47,858 nt of DNA from Microbacterium sp. LCT-H2. GTDB taxonomy: Bacteria > Actinomycetota > Actinomycetes > Actinomycetales > Microbacteriaceae. This document shows positions 23,323 to 31,705 of the stretch, piece after piece (position 1 is the first letter of the stretch; the number at the start of each line of letters is the position of its first letter). A model generated the notes under the pieces. The model made no database searches, was not told where the DNA came from, and saw only the letters and a list, made by a program, of their open reading frames with translations. Location: assembly GCF_001866135.1 (NCBI RefSeq), contig NZ_MODW01000010.1:1-47858 (forward strand), in the 5' to 3' direction. The position numbers and the translations under genes are program-made.

Positions 23323-25838
23323 GAGATCTCCACGGAGGCGGAGGGGGTGGACAGCACCGCCTGACGACGGTCGGGCCGGGCGGGCAGTGTCTTGCGGAAC
23401 TTGCCGTAGCGGCCGCGGACGTCGCGCATGATCCCCTCGCCGCGACGTTCGACCGGCACCTTCCGGTCGGAGCCGATCGGGCTCAGATCGGTCATGACCT
23501 CGCGGACGTACTCGCGCGAGACGGGCAGGCCCAGCCAGTCGACGGCGCGCTTGGCGAGGGTCTCGTCGCGCTGACGCATGACGAACCGGATGGGGATCAA
23601 GCCGCGGGTGACCTCGTCGCCGAAGTCGTGGGGGTCGTGGGAGCCGACCGCGGCCGCGGCGGCGTGCTTGCGGCCATCGCGGAAGAACGTCTGCAGTTCG
23701 GCCTGGCCGTCGCGCGAGGCGGTGATGTGGTGGGTCTCATCGAAGATCGCCAGCGCGAAGCGGTGCCGGTCCATGAAGCACACCTCCCGGGTCAGCTGGG
23801 CGAGCATCGCGTACATGGCTCGGCCGACGATCTTCTCGATGGGCATCTGCTTGAACAGGTGCTCGTTCTCGACCTCGGCTCGGTCGGGCAGGCTCAGCCC
23901 GTGGGTGGTGAACACGACCGCGTCGACGGCCTTGAGGTCCAGCGGAGGCAGGGCTTCGTCGAACAGAACGGCGCCGAAATCCTTGGTGGCCACGACGCGG
24001 ATCAGGCCGAGCAGTTCTGCCGCCACCGGGTTCTGCTCCCCCAGCTGGCGCAGGTGCTCGATCAGCGCGCCGAGGCTGGTGATCCGGTGCGTCTCCATGT
24101 ACTCCGCTTCGAGCAGGCCCGACAGCTGCACGCCGCGGGTGTCCATGGTCTGGATGCCGAGCATCAGCGAGAACAGCGACTGCACCATGCGGGCGCCTTT
24201 GCGAGGCCCGAGCACCCGCAGCGGGTCCAGCGACCACTGCGGCTCGAGCATGTCGATGACACGGGTGGATGTTCCCGGCAGCGACTCGGCGAACGTGGCG
24301 TACTCACGGGCCACGGTGCGGTCCAGCGCCACGATCAGCCCGCCACGATCGAGCACATCGCCGGCGACGCTCTTGAGCAGGACGCTCTTGCCGGCGCCGA
24401 GCTCGGCGACCACTCCAAAGCTGCCGGAGGAGTCCGCCTGGATGTTGCCGAACAGGTCGACCAGGATCGGGGTGTGTCGGCCAGTGGTGATGTTGTCGCC
24501 GAGGCGGATGCCACGGTCATCGCCGAGGGCGGTGCTGACGATGGGCAACCCTGAGGCGGCCTCGCGGCCGGTGGTGATCTGGGACAGGTCTCGCACGATG
24601 CGCGAGGTCGGCACGCCCGGCTGCATCGCCCACCAGAGCTCTTCCTGCCCGCCGAGCGGCGCTTCCAGGAGGAAGTCGGAGGCCTTGTAGTCGGCGGCGA
24701 TGTAGCGGGCGCGGGCGAGTGCCGTGTCGGGGTCGGGTCCGCCGACCGCGTAGATGACGGTCGCTTGGACCTCGACCTCCTTGTCGCTGGCGTTGAGAGA
24801 GGCGTGGTACGCCGCGAGGGTCTCAGCGACCTGCGCGAGGTCTGATCCACTGCCGGTGATGGCGAGGGTGCCGGACTGCTGGTCGACCTGATCCAGCAGC
24901 TGCTCCTCGGCGCGCTTGTTGCGACGCTTGACGGCCTCGGCGCTGGTGACGGTCAGCCGGATCGCCCAGTCGACGTCGAGCTCGTACTGCTCGACGCGCG
25001 AGATCCACTCGACGCCGGGCATCACCCAACCGCCCTTCGGGCCGCCCACGACGGCCTGCATGACCTGGTAGCTGGGGGCGTCGGCGTGCGGGCTCTGCAC
25101 CTTGAGGTATCGGCGGTTGAACGGCAGGAACCGCTTGAGCTCGGTCGGGGACAGATCTGACTGGCCGCCCTCATCGAGCCACGGGTTGGGCATCGCGGTG
25201 GGCAGCTGCGTGGCGGGAACCTCTGCGATGCCGACATTGTCGGCCTCGGGGATAGGCCCGTCGATGGCGAGACCGCGGTGCTGCGAATGCAGCGCCATCC
25301 AGACGTATTCCGCGACGGTGGCCGGGCGGGCGAAGAAGTCGGCGGGGATGCGGTTCTCGATCTCCTGCGCGGCGGCCAGGGCCGCGGCGATCTCTGACTC
25401 GGGAGGCGTGGTGCGAGGAAGTGCCAGCTGCTCGCGGAACTGCTCGAGGCCAGCACGCCATGCCGCCCGCGAGCGGGTGCGCCAGCTGCCAGCGGACAGG
25501 GGGATCGACAGCCAGTAGGCGCGCTCCCCCAGCGCGATCTCCTCGAGGGAGTCGAGGGTGAGGGCGCATTCCTCGGCCCATTCGGGGTGCTGGCGGATGT
25601 CGACGCCGGCGAGCATCTTGTCGACGATGTCGACGGGATCGCTCGTCGCGCACAGCCCAATCAGCAGCGCCTCCCCACGAAGGGACTGGAAGAGCGCCTG
25701 GTGCTGACCGAGCACCAGCTGGCGGAGCTCGTCGGTGCCGTACCCATGCGGGAGGCCCTGCAGACGCCAGGTGGCCCAGATCGTGCCGGTGCGGGTCCAC
25801 ATCAGGTGTCCGGCGAAAGAGGAGGCGGGAATGCGCAT
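23319..25838 (-). CDS. VirB4/TraC-like conjugation ATPase
   Basis: This 839-residue protein powers assembly of the transfer channel. The N-terminal half is the VirB4-type domain; the C-terminal half is a RecA-like motor with Walker A GAGKSVLLKS near residue 480 and GGLIVALDRT after it, then FALAIFDETHHITAS as Walker B and a final QRDETLAKRAVDWLG segment typical of VirB4 families. ATG at 25838 (MRIPASSFAGHL) is chosen for the AGGAGC upstream and the 11-bp gap to the previous gene; the open frame continues upstream through other genes without coding character. Confidence 0.88.
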   Translation of the reverse strand: MRIPASSFAGHLMWTRTGTIWATWRLQGLPHGYGTDELRQLVLGQHQALFQSLRGEALLIGLCATSDPVDIVDKMLAGVDIRQHPEWAEECALTLDSLEEIALGERAYWLSIPLSAGSWRTRSRAAWRAGLEQFREQLALPRTTPPESEIAAALAAAQEIENRIPADFFARPATVAEYVWMALHSQHRGLAIDGPIPEADNVGIAEVPATQLPTAMPNPWLDEGGQSDLSPTELKRFLPFNRRYLKVQSPHADAPSYQVMQAVVGGPKGGWVMPGVEWISRVEQYELDVDWAIRLTVTSAEAVKRRNKRAEEQLLDQVDQQSGTLAITGSGSDLAQVAETLAAYHASLNASDKEVEVQATVIYAVGGPDPDTALARARYIAADYKASDFLLEAPLGGQEELWWAMQPGVPTSRIVRDLSQITTGREAASGLPIVSTALGDDRGIRLGDNITTGRHTPILVDLFGNIQADSSGSFGVVAELGAGKSVLLKSVAGDVLDRGGLIVALDRTVAREYATFAESLPGTSTRVIDMLEPQWSLDPLRVLGPRKGARMVQSLFSLMLGIQTMDTRGVQLSGLLEAEYMETHRITSLGALIEHLRQLGEQNPVAAELLGLIRVVATKDFGAVLFDEALPPLDLKAVDAVVFTTHGLSLPDRAEVENEHLFKQMPIEKIVGRAMYAMLAQLTREVCFMDRHRFALAIFDETHHITASRDGQAELQTFFRDGRKHAAAAAVGSHDPHDFGDEVTRGLIPIRFVMRQRDETLAKRAVDWLGLPVSREYVREVMTDLSPIGSDRKVPVERRGEGIMRDVRGRYGKFRKTLPARPDRRQAVLSTPSASVEIS

Positions 25839-25849
25839 GGGACGTGCTC

Positions 25850-26404
25850 CTAGTTCGTGTTCTTGGTCTGCTGCAGCAGACGCTCGACGGCGCTGACCGC
25901 GGTGCGTGGCGTGACTACGGGCGCGGTGGCAGGGCGCTGAGGGCTGCGTGCGGGCAGCGCCGGGGGCTGCTCCGTCACGACGTCCTCGAGCTCGGCGTTC
26001 TGGGGGGCCGTCACGGGGGGTGGCATCCGGGACGACCCAATCGCCTGGTGCGGTCGCGCAAGGCGGATGGGACGATCCTGATACCTCCCCCCGTGTGGCT
26101 TGAACATCGCCGCGACCGCGCCGACGAAGGCGAGGACGAGGTTGCGGCGTGTCATCGGGATGAGCCCGACGAGCCAGGTCACGCCCCAGGCGACACCGAC
26201 CGTGATAGCCAGATCGAGGAGAGTGGCTCCGGTGCTCCACAGCGTTCGCGTCGCGAGCAGCCCCATGAGCGCCACACCACCGAAACCGACCTGGGTGAGC
26301 GTGTAAGGCCCGCCCGGGATACGAGATCCATCGGTCATCCGACCGATCATCTTCGGGAATCGGCGCGACCGCGTGTAGAAGCGGGCGATCTCCTCGTTGG
26401 CCAT
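25850..26404 (-). CDS. membrane protein of transfer operon (VirB3/TcpE-like position)
   Basis: This 184-residue protein has three hydrophobic segments between residues 35 and 105 (VGFGGVALMGLLATRTLW, LDLAITVGVAWGVTWLVGLI, NLVLAFVGAVAAMF) and a Pro-rich cytoplasmic tail. It lies directly before the VirB4-like ATPase, the position of VirB3 or TcpE/PrgI-type proteins in related systems. The sequence alone does not prove the family. Confidence 0.72.
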   Translation of the reverse strand: MANEEIARFYTRSRRFPKMIGRMTDGSRIPGGPYTLTQVGFGGVALMGLLATRTLWSTGATLLDLAITVGVAWGVTWLVGLIPMTRRNLVLAFVGAVAAMFKPHGGRYQDRPIRLARPHQAIGSSRMPPPVTAPQNAELEDVVTEQPPALPARSPQRPATAPVVTPRTAVSAVERLLQQTKNTN

Positions 26405-26407
26405 GAG

Positions 26408-26683
26408 TCAGGCTGCCAAGTCGTGACCGACGACGTTGGTGATGGTGGCGGGGGCGGCGTTGGTCTCGTTGTTGATGGTCTGCGAGAACCATCCGAGCCC
26501 GTTCATCGTCACCGCCCAGATGACGAACCCGGCAACCAGCGACGTGACCAGGAGCTTGCCCCAGGCCAGGCGCGTGACGATCGCCACGACGATGACCAGG
26601 ACGATCGAGGCGAGCATCGCGAACGCCTGCACGACGCCGGTCCACGTCGAGAAGAGGTTGTTGAGGTATTCGGAGAGTGACAT
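26408..26683 (-). CDS. small membrane protein of transfer operon
   Basis: This 91-residue protein has two hydrophobic helices (AFAMLASIVLVIVVAIVTRL and LLVTSLVAGFVIWAVTM) after a short amphipathic start. Size and layout recall TcpD/VirB2-like subunits of Gram-positive transfer systems, but there is no decisive motif. AAAGGAC precedes the ATG. It ends 3 bp before the next gene. Confidence 0.72.
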   Translation of the reverse strand: MSLSEYLNNLFSTWTGVVQAFAMLASIVLVIVVAIVTRLAWGKLLVTSLVAGFVIWAVTMNGLGWFSQTINNETNAAPATITNVVGHDLAA

Positions 26684-26713
26684 TGCAGCGCTGTCCTTTC
26701 GGTGCGTCCCGGA

Positions 26714-27691
26714 TTATCGAGACGGGGTGGGTGTGGGGTCGGCGCCGGGCTCGACGCTTTCCATTGGGACGAGATCGACGGATGTCGTCTCCCAACGCCC
26801 GTCGCGCGCGGTGAGCGTGAGGGCGTAGGTCGTGGTCAGCCGCTGGTCGCTGGCGCTCGAGACCTCAGCTGTCGCGAGGACGTGCACCACCGATCCCGTG
26901 CCAGGGGCGTCACTGGGCTCGACATCGCTCTTGACGTCGGTGACGGTGATCGTCATGTACGGCGCCGGGGTGATCGCGGAGATCTCCGAACCAGGCGAGA
27001 CGTAGCGGCTGATCTCGCCGGAGCCGGCGAGGTAGGCAGAGAGGAACGCTTCGACCGTCTGCCGGGCGCTCGAGGGCTGCAGCACCGTCTGGCTATAGGC
27101 CAGACGCACTGCGCTGTCTTCCTTCGTGGGGGCTGCGATCGGTGCAGGCAGTCCCACCACGGACAGGCCGGCGTCGGTGACGCGGACAGTGACGGCGAAG
27201 TAGCGGCGCGGCCAGATGGTGGCGCCACTCTCGCTCTCCATATCGAACTCTTCGACGTTGGCGGCGACGACCACGCTCATCAGGTCCGACTCGTCGGTCT
27301 TCTCCACAGACACCACCGCGAGGTCGCGGTACTTCCATGCGGTGGCCGACAGCTGCCCCACTGCGGCGGGGTTGATGTACGTGGCGAGAGTGCCTTCGTT
27401 CTCGCGGGTGGCTCCCAGCCATGCCGCAACGAACGCTGCACCGTACTCCCCCGCGGACTGCTCCTGAGCGGTCAGTGGAGCGTCGACGGCGACCTGCGCG
27501 ACCGCTTGGGGCTGCTGCGCGTTGATGGTCGCGCTGATGAGCGCGAGAGGCCCGCACGCCACCGCAACGATCAGTGCACCCGTGACCGCCTTCTGGCCGA
27601 ACCCGCGCCCGGCGGTCCACTCGCTGCCCTTCGCAGGTGTCGCCTTCGACCCCTTCGGCCGCTTCGCTTCCTTCGGCTTGCGCAGAGCCAT
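26714..27691 (-). CDS. TcpC-like conjugal transfer protein (VirB8-type fold)
   Basis: This 325-residue protein has a basic N-terminus, one membrane helix (AVTGALIVAVACGPLALI) and an extracytoplasmic region with two similar alpha/beta modules: AAFVAAWLGATRENEGTLATY, and later VEAFLSAYLAGSGEISRYV. Two NTF2-like domains after one membrane helix is the plan of TcpC/Orf13, a VirB8-like core component of the channel. The start overlaps the upstream stop by one base. Confidence 0.83.
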   Translation of the reverse strand: MALRKPKEAKRPKGSKATPAKGSEWTAGRGFGQKAVTGALIVAVACGPLALISATINAQQPQAVAQVAVDAPLTAQEQSAGEYGAAFVAAWLGATRENEGTLATYINPAAVGQLSATAWKYRDLAVVSVEKTDESDLMSVVVAANVEEFDMESESGATIWPRRYFAVTVRVTDAGLSVVGLPAPIAAPTKEDSAVRLAYSQTVLQPSSARQTVEAFLSAYLAGSGEISRYVSPGSEISAITPAPYMTITVTDVKSDVEPSDAPGTGSVVHVLATAEVSSASDQRLTTTYALTLTARDGRWETTSVDLVPMESVEPGADPTPTPSR

Positions 27692-27921
27692 CACGCACCC
27701 CCGCTGAGTTGAATCCCGGCCACCCTCATCGCTGCCGGGGCGGCCGCGCGTAGCTCCGCGAGGGCCGCTTCGACACCCCCATAGGTGCTCGTGTCGAACG
27801 GGCGATCCAGGGTCCGAGCTACCGCATCCTCGAATCCCTGCGTCGCACGGATGGCGCGCGCGGCGTCGGGCTTGAAGCTGTCCCAGGTCGGGTCGCTGAG
27901 GTTGTCATCCGCCACGGCCAC
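27691..27921 (-). CDS. small hypothetical protein, first gene of transfer operon
   Basis: This 76-residue soluble protein (LSDPTWDSFKPDAARAIRAT at the N-terminus) is helical and ends with IQLSGGA. It is not recognised. It is the first gene after a family 2 promoter, about 50 bp upstream, and its stop shares one base with the TcpC-like start. It could be a regulatory or accessory subunit. Confidence 0.68.
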   Translation of the reverse strand: MAVADDNLSDPTWDSFKPDAARAIRATQGFEDAVARTLDRPFDTSTYGGVEAALAELRAAAPAAMRVAGIQLSGGA

Positions 27922-27970
27922 GTTCCCTTCTCGTCGTCGTCTTCACACCCCCGCATCGGGGGCTCTACGT

Positions 27971-28002
27971 CATATAGGCCCCTCATCCGCCCCTTCGCGG
28001 AC
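27971..28002 (-). promoter_or_regulatory. family 2 promoter, copy c
   Basis: Read on the minus strand: GTCCGCGAA (28002-27994), 13 bp, GGCCTATATG (27980-27971). It would start the 8-kb transfer operon. The divergent sigma-like gene begins about 215 bp away on the other strand. Confidence 0.78.
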
Positions 28003-28046
28003 ACCGGACGACGAAATTTCTTGCAGGAATACTGCGCGCATCTACC

Positions 28047-28081
28047 CCAGGTCTTTTCGCGCCTGTGACCTGGCTTTTTCT
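28047..28081 (+). terminator. terminator-like hairpin upstream of the sigma-like gene
   Basis: CCAGGTC (28047-28053) pairs with GACCTGG (28067-28073), followed by CTTTTTCT. This is a good intrinsic terminator on the plus strand, 136 bp before the sigma-like start. It may insulate the gene, or act as an attenuator if its promoter lies further upstream. Confidence 0.55.
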
Positions 28082-28216
28082 AGATGTGATCCAGAGCCGT
28101 ACCCGCCCGTACGCACGAACGCACGCAGATCACTCGCGCCCTTATCCAGACGTTGACCCTGAGGCGCTGAGGAACGTGGCCGCCGTCAACCGACGTAGCG
28201 ACGAAGGGCCATTTCC

Positions 28217-29098
28217 ATGCACGTCTACAACGCAGCCACCACCCTCGAGCGGGCACTACTGAATGAGTGGAACAGCACGCTCGCAACCTCGCGCCACGAC
28301 TACGGCGCCCTCGGCGAGCTCACCGGCGATGAGGCGATCGAACTCATCCGCCGGCCCCAGCTGGCAGAGGACCGCGACCAGATCCTCAGTCAGCTGCTCG
28401 AGCTCGAGCACGGCGGAGACATCGTCGCCGGCAAGGTGATCCTCAAGTCCTTCCTGCCCCTGGCGTTCCGTCTGGCACGCACCTGCAGCAGCGTCCGCGC
28501 CATCTGGCGTAACTCCCCCACCGACGCCACCGCAACCACAATCGGCGCGCTGTGGGAGGTCATTCGCACCTACCCGCTGCACCGCACGAGCTCGGTCGCC
28601 GGCAACATCCGACTCGAGTGCATCAAGCTCCTCGAGCGAGGCTTCGGGGCCTCCACCAACATCGAGCTCGCCGTCGACGACGAGACCTTGGAGCACCTCG
28701 TGAACGCGGACGCCGACACCGAGACCGACGACCCCCTGCGCGATCTCGTCACGCTGTTCACCTGGGCCATCGACAACGGCACACTCACGGCTGACGAGGT
28801 CCGCCTGCTCGCCCGGATCGAGCTCGCCGAAGGCAACCCGGGCGAGGAGCGCCAACTGGCGGCCGACGAGCTCGGCATCAGCCGCGACACCCTCAACCGC
28901 CGAGTGCACCGCATCCGCACCAAGCTCATGACTGCCGTGTGCGGGCGACGTGCAGGAGCGAGTGTCCTACGCCCCCCGCCGCAGCTGAACACACCCCCGC
29001 GCCGACAAAGCCCCTGGATGGCCCCCAGGGGCTTTGTCACGTCCCAGGAGCCCCTCACACCCGCCCGCACCCCTGTTCGCCGCTCAGATCGGCGCTGA
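28217..29098 (+). CDS. sigma-70-like RNA polymerase factor
   Basis: This 293-residue frame resembles a small sigma factor. GALWEVIRTYPLHRTSSVAG near residue 115 matches the core-binding helices of region 2. TADEVRLLARIELAEGNPGEE and ELGISRDTLNRRVHRIRTKL (about 195-240) match a region 4 helix-turn-helix. GAAGGG lies about 10 nt before the ATG. It stands divergent to the transfer operon and is the obvious candidate to read the family 2 promoters; that link is inference. The last 50 residues look non-native: the frame runs through a perfect 14-bp hairpin. A +1 shift near 28948 would give an end DVQERVSYAPRRS with a stop at 28988, just before that hairpin. Confidence 0.65.
   Translation: MHVYNAATTLERALLNEWNSTLATSRHDYGALGELTGDEAIELIRRPQLAEDRDQILSQLLELEHGGDIVAGKVILKSFLPLAFRLARTCSSVRAIWRNSPTDATATTIGALWEVIRTYPLHRTSSVAGNIRLECIKLLERGFGASTNIELAVDDETLEHLVNADADTETDDPLRDLVTLFTWAIDNGTLTADEVRLLARIELAEGNPGEERQLAADELGISRDTLNRRVHRIRTKLMTAVCGRRAGASVLRPPPQLNTPPRRQSPWMAPRGFVTSQEPLTPARTPVRRSDRR
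29004..29038 (+). terminator. perfect 14-bp hairpin inside the 3' end of the sigma-like frame
   Basis: GACAAAGCCCCTGG (29004-29017) pairs perfectly with CCAGGGGCTTTGTC (29025-29038) around a 7-nt loop. It has the form of an intrinsic terminator yet lies within the open frame, suggesting that the true stop is upstream. Confidence 0.7.
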
Positions 29099-29717
29099 CG
29101 GCCGCGCACGGCAGCTTGCACGTCACCTGCACCCTTCCCCCACGCTCCATGCCACACCCCCGCCTGACGGAAGCCCCCCCTGCACTACGGGCGGCACACC
29201 GGCCGCATGTCGATAGGCTCATCGGTGCAACACCCGCCGCACTATCAGCCGCTGCAAGATCGCAATGCACCGGGCACTCCCCGTGGTCGATCCCCGCACG
29301 CATCGTGCTCTAGCACCGCATGCTTGTGCTAGACGACCGCCATACGACCGCCATACTGGGGATATATATAGCGCCGATATTGCGGGTGTATTGCGCATGT
29401 GCGGCGCCCTTGCCCCGGATAGGTTGCGCCTGGTGCCCGCACGAATACCGGCATGCCTCCGGCTTACATGCGCCTGTCGCGCGGTGCTGTTCCGGCTATC
29501 TTCCACCGTTCATCCTTCATGTATGGCGGTACCTATAGCGCCGTTATTGCGGTGGCCTTGCGCTGTGCTTGCGCTGTGCTTGCGCTGTTATGTCGGTGGT
29601 CGATCGCTAGACTGGCGCCATGGATCAGCACATGTGCTTACTGTCGAGCGGCGCAACTGCGCCACGTAATCGCAGCGTTTCCGCCACATCGGCGCTTATG
29701 AGGAACGGGAGGGATAG
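29099..29717. repeat. repeat-rich region, candidate centromere or origin
   Basis: About 620 bp without a supported gene, with AT-rich islands in otherwise high-GC DNA. Repeats: CGACCGCCATA twice in tandem (29334-29355); CTTGCGCTGTG three times in tandem (29557-29589, last base changed); a 20-bp direct repeat starting TATAGCGCCG and containing TATTGCGG at 29367-29386 and 29534-29553 (18 of 20 identical, 167 bp apart); and another TATTGCG at 29389-29395. Tandem 11-mers next to parA suggest a partition site or an iteron origin. TAGACT near 29607 could be the parA -10 box. Confidence 0.6.
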
Positions 29718-30380
29718 ATGAAGGTCATCGCGATCGCCGGACAGAAGGGCGGCGTCGGAAAGACGACCACCGTCATGAACGTTGCGGCATGCCTGACGCG
29801 CGGTAGCCGCGTCCTCGTGGTCGACGTCGATCCTCAAGAGTCGACGACCTGGTGGGCGGAGAACGCGGGGGAGGAGTTGCCCTTCGATTTCGCCGCCGAT
29901 GTCGACCCGAACAACCTCTCGCTGATTCGCAACGCCGACGACTACGACTACGTGCTCATCGACACCCCCGGCAGCCTCGACAACACCGCTGTCCTGTCCG
30001 CTGTTCTTGACGTTGCCGACTTCGTCGTCCTCCCGCTCAACCCCGAGCCCCTGGTGGTGCCGGCCCTACGCCGCACCGTCGCCCAGCACATCGCGCCGCG
30101 CGGCCTCGAGTACCGGGTGCTGCTGAACAAGATCGACCGGCGTGTGTTCGGCCAACTCGAGGACTGGCAGGAACTCGTCGACGGCGGCCTCAAGATGCCC
30201 CGGTTCCAGGGGTACATCCGGGCGAGCAAGAGCATCGCGGATGGCCCGCTGGACGGGAAGGTCGTCACCCAGTACAACGACACCCGCGCCACCCAGAATG
30301 CGATCTTCGACTTCACCACCGTCGCCCGCGAACTGCAGGCGGCACTAGAGGCAACGCCCGCCACGAAGGGAGCGAGCTGA
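29718..30380 (+). CDS. parA: ParA-type partition ATPase
   Basis: This 220-residue protein has a deviant Walker A, KGGVGKTTTVMN, at residues 10-21, VLVVDVDPQ as motif A', and YVLIDTPGSLDN as Walker B. It is a short, type Ib-like ParA without an N-terminal HTH. It moves or positions plasmid copies along the nucleoid, working with a DNA-binding partner encoded by the next gene, which overlaps by one base (TGATG). GGAGGG precedes the ATG. Confidence 0.92.
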   Translation: MKVIAIAGQKGGVGKTTTVMNVAACLTRGSRVLVVDVDPQESTTWWAENAGEELPFDFAADVDPNNLSLIRNADDYDYVLIDTPGSLDNTAVLSAVLDVADFVVLPLNPEPLVVPALRRTVAQHIAPRGLEYRVLLNKIDRRVFGQLEDWQELVDGGLKMPRFQGYIRASKSIADGPLDGKVVTQYNDTRATQNAIFDFTTVARELQAALEATPATKGAS

Positions 30381-31012
30381 TGGCACGCAAGAGCTTGGGA
30401 TCACTGGTCGGCAACGATGCCGCCGCGTCGGCACCGACTGTGGGGGAGCAGGCGCCTCCTCCGGCTGCTGCGCCCGCCCCACCCGCGCAGATTGAGCCGA
30501 CAGCAGTAGCCGCATCCGCCGACGCTGAGAAGGAGACACCGCCCGCCGCCCAGGAGGCGTCCAGCGCGCCGGCCCGCAAGACGCGCGGCGCCCGACGCAC
30601 CGCCGCGACGCCGGATAGTAACAGCGACCGCGAGACCGCCTCTAAGGGGGTCCCCGTCCACCTGACCGAGGAACTCAACGAGCGGCTGCAGGCGTACATG
30701 GCAACGACCCGGTGGAGCCACCACAACGTGCTCCTCGACGCGATCGAGACGACGTATGCGCGCCTGCCCGAACTCATCGCGGAAGCAACCGCTGCTGCCA
30801 GTCGCCAGGCCGAGCGCACGGTTCTGTTCTCCCGACCCAACCCCACCGCACCCAAGGCGACGGGGGAGGCCCGGGTCAAGCACACCGTGAAGATGAGCGA
30901 CACCAACCGGAACATCCTCGATCGCATCACCGCCGAGGTTGGCGCCCCCAGCCGAAACTTCCTCATCACCGTGGCCTACGAGGCCTACCTGCCCACCATC
31001 GAGAAGAGCTAA
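30380..31012 (+). CDS. ParA partner, ribbon-helix-helix-like centromere-binding protein
   Basis: This 210-residue protein has an Ala/Pro-rich first 75 residues and then two similar modules. GVPVHLTEELNERLQAYMAT is followed by a helix at about 90-120. ARVKHTVKMSDTNRNILDRI is followed by a helix at about 165-205. Each looks like a beta strand plus two helices, as in ribbon-helix-helix proteins. Its coupling to parA makes it the likely centromere binder. Like the 19.3-19.9 kb protein, it may form a pseudo-dimer from one chain. Confidence 0.72.
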   Translation: MARKSLGSLVGNDAAASAPTVGEQAPPPAAAPAPPAQIEPTAVAASADAEKETPPAAQEASSAPARKTRGARRTAATPDSNSDRETASKGVPVHLTEELNERLQAYMATTRWSHHNVLLDAIETTYARLPELIAEATAAASRQAERTVLFSRPNPTAPKATGEARVKHTVKMSDTNRNILDRITAEVGAPSRNFLITVAYEAYLPTIEKS

Positions 31013-31015
31013 CCC

Positions 31016-31699
31016 ATGACCACAACCGCCCCTGAGAAGGCCAGCAAGCGAACCCGGAACACCGAGAAGCCCTCGACCCGCCCCGCCGCGGTCGGGCAGC
31101 CGACCAAGTCTCGTCGTCGCGTGTGGATGATCGCCCTCGGCATCACCATCGTCCTCATCGGCGCGTTGGCCACCTGGTACGTCACCACCACCACATCACG
31201 CACCGTCTCGGTTCTCACGATCAGCGACACCGTCCAGCGCGGCGAAGCGATCACCCAGAACGACCTCACGACGATCTCGATCGCCGGCGGCCAGAACGTC
31301 GACGCCATCCCCGCATCCGAAGCATCTGACGTCGTCGGTCAGGTCGCAGCCGTAGACCTGCCCGCCGGCTCGCTGCTGACCACCGGCAACATCATCGACA
31401 CGCTCCCGGTGCCGGAGGGCTCCTCCATCGTGGGCATCGCGTTGAACGCCAGCCAGCTGCCGTCCTACCGCCTCGCCGCCGGTGACGCCATCCGCCTGGT
31501 CGACACACCGGTCGCGCAGGGTGAGCCACCGACGTCTGATCCGCAGACCTTCGACGCCACGGTGTTCACCACCACCTATGACGAGGCCAACCAGACCTGG
31601 ATCGTCGACGTCGTGGTCCCCGAGCGTGAAGCCGCATCCATCGCAGCACGCGCTGCCACACAGCGCGTATCCATCGTCCTCGACGGCGTGGGGGAGTAA
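31016..31699 (+). CDS. SAF-domain protein (CpaB-like)
   Basis: This 227-residue protein has a basic N-terminus, one membrane helix (MIALGITIVLIGALATWYV) and an extracytoplasmic SAF domain (VSVLTISDTVQRGEAITQND, then VAAVDLPAGSLLTTGNI). CpaB/RcpC proteins of Tad pilus systems have this layout, though usually longer. It is first of four Tad-like genes that follow the partition genes without a gap, probably in the same operon. Confidence 0.78.
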   Translation: MTTTAPEKASKRTRNTEKPSTRPAAVGQPTKSRRRVWMIALGITIVLIGALATWYVTTTTSRTVSVLTISDTVQRGEAITQNDLTTISIAGGQNVDAIPASEASDVVGQVAAVDLPAGSLLTTGNIIDTLPVPEGSSIVGIALNASQLPSYRLAAGDAIRLVDTPVAQGEPPTSDPQTFDATVFTTTYDEANQTWIVDVVVPEREAASIAARAATQRVSIVLDGVGE

Positions 31700-31705
31700 G
31701 CCCCG

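Noticed and set aside
23319..26795. 1158-residue form of the VirB4-like protein
   Set aside because: The N-terminal extension is a shadow of two membrane-protein genes in another frame. The family start and Shine-Dalgarno support 25838.
29557..29589. Tandem repeats considered as a CRISPR array
   Set aside because: The units are 11 bp, directly adjacent and without spacers, and there are no cas genes. Iteron-like repeats fit better.
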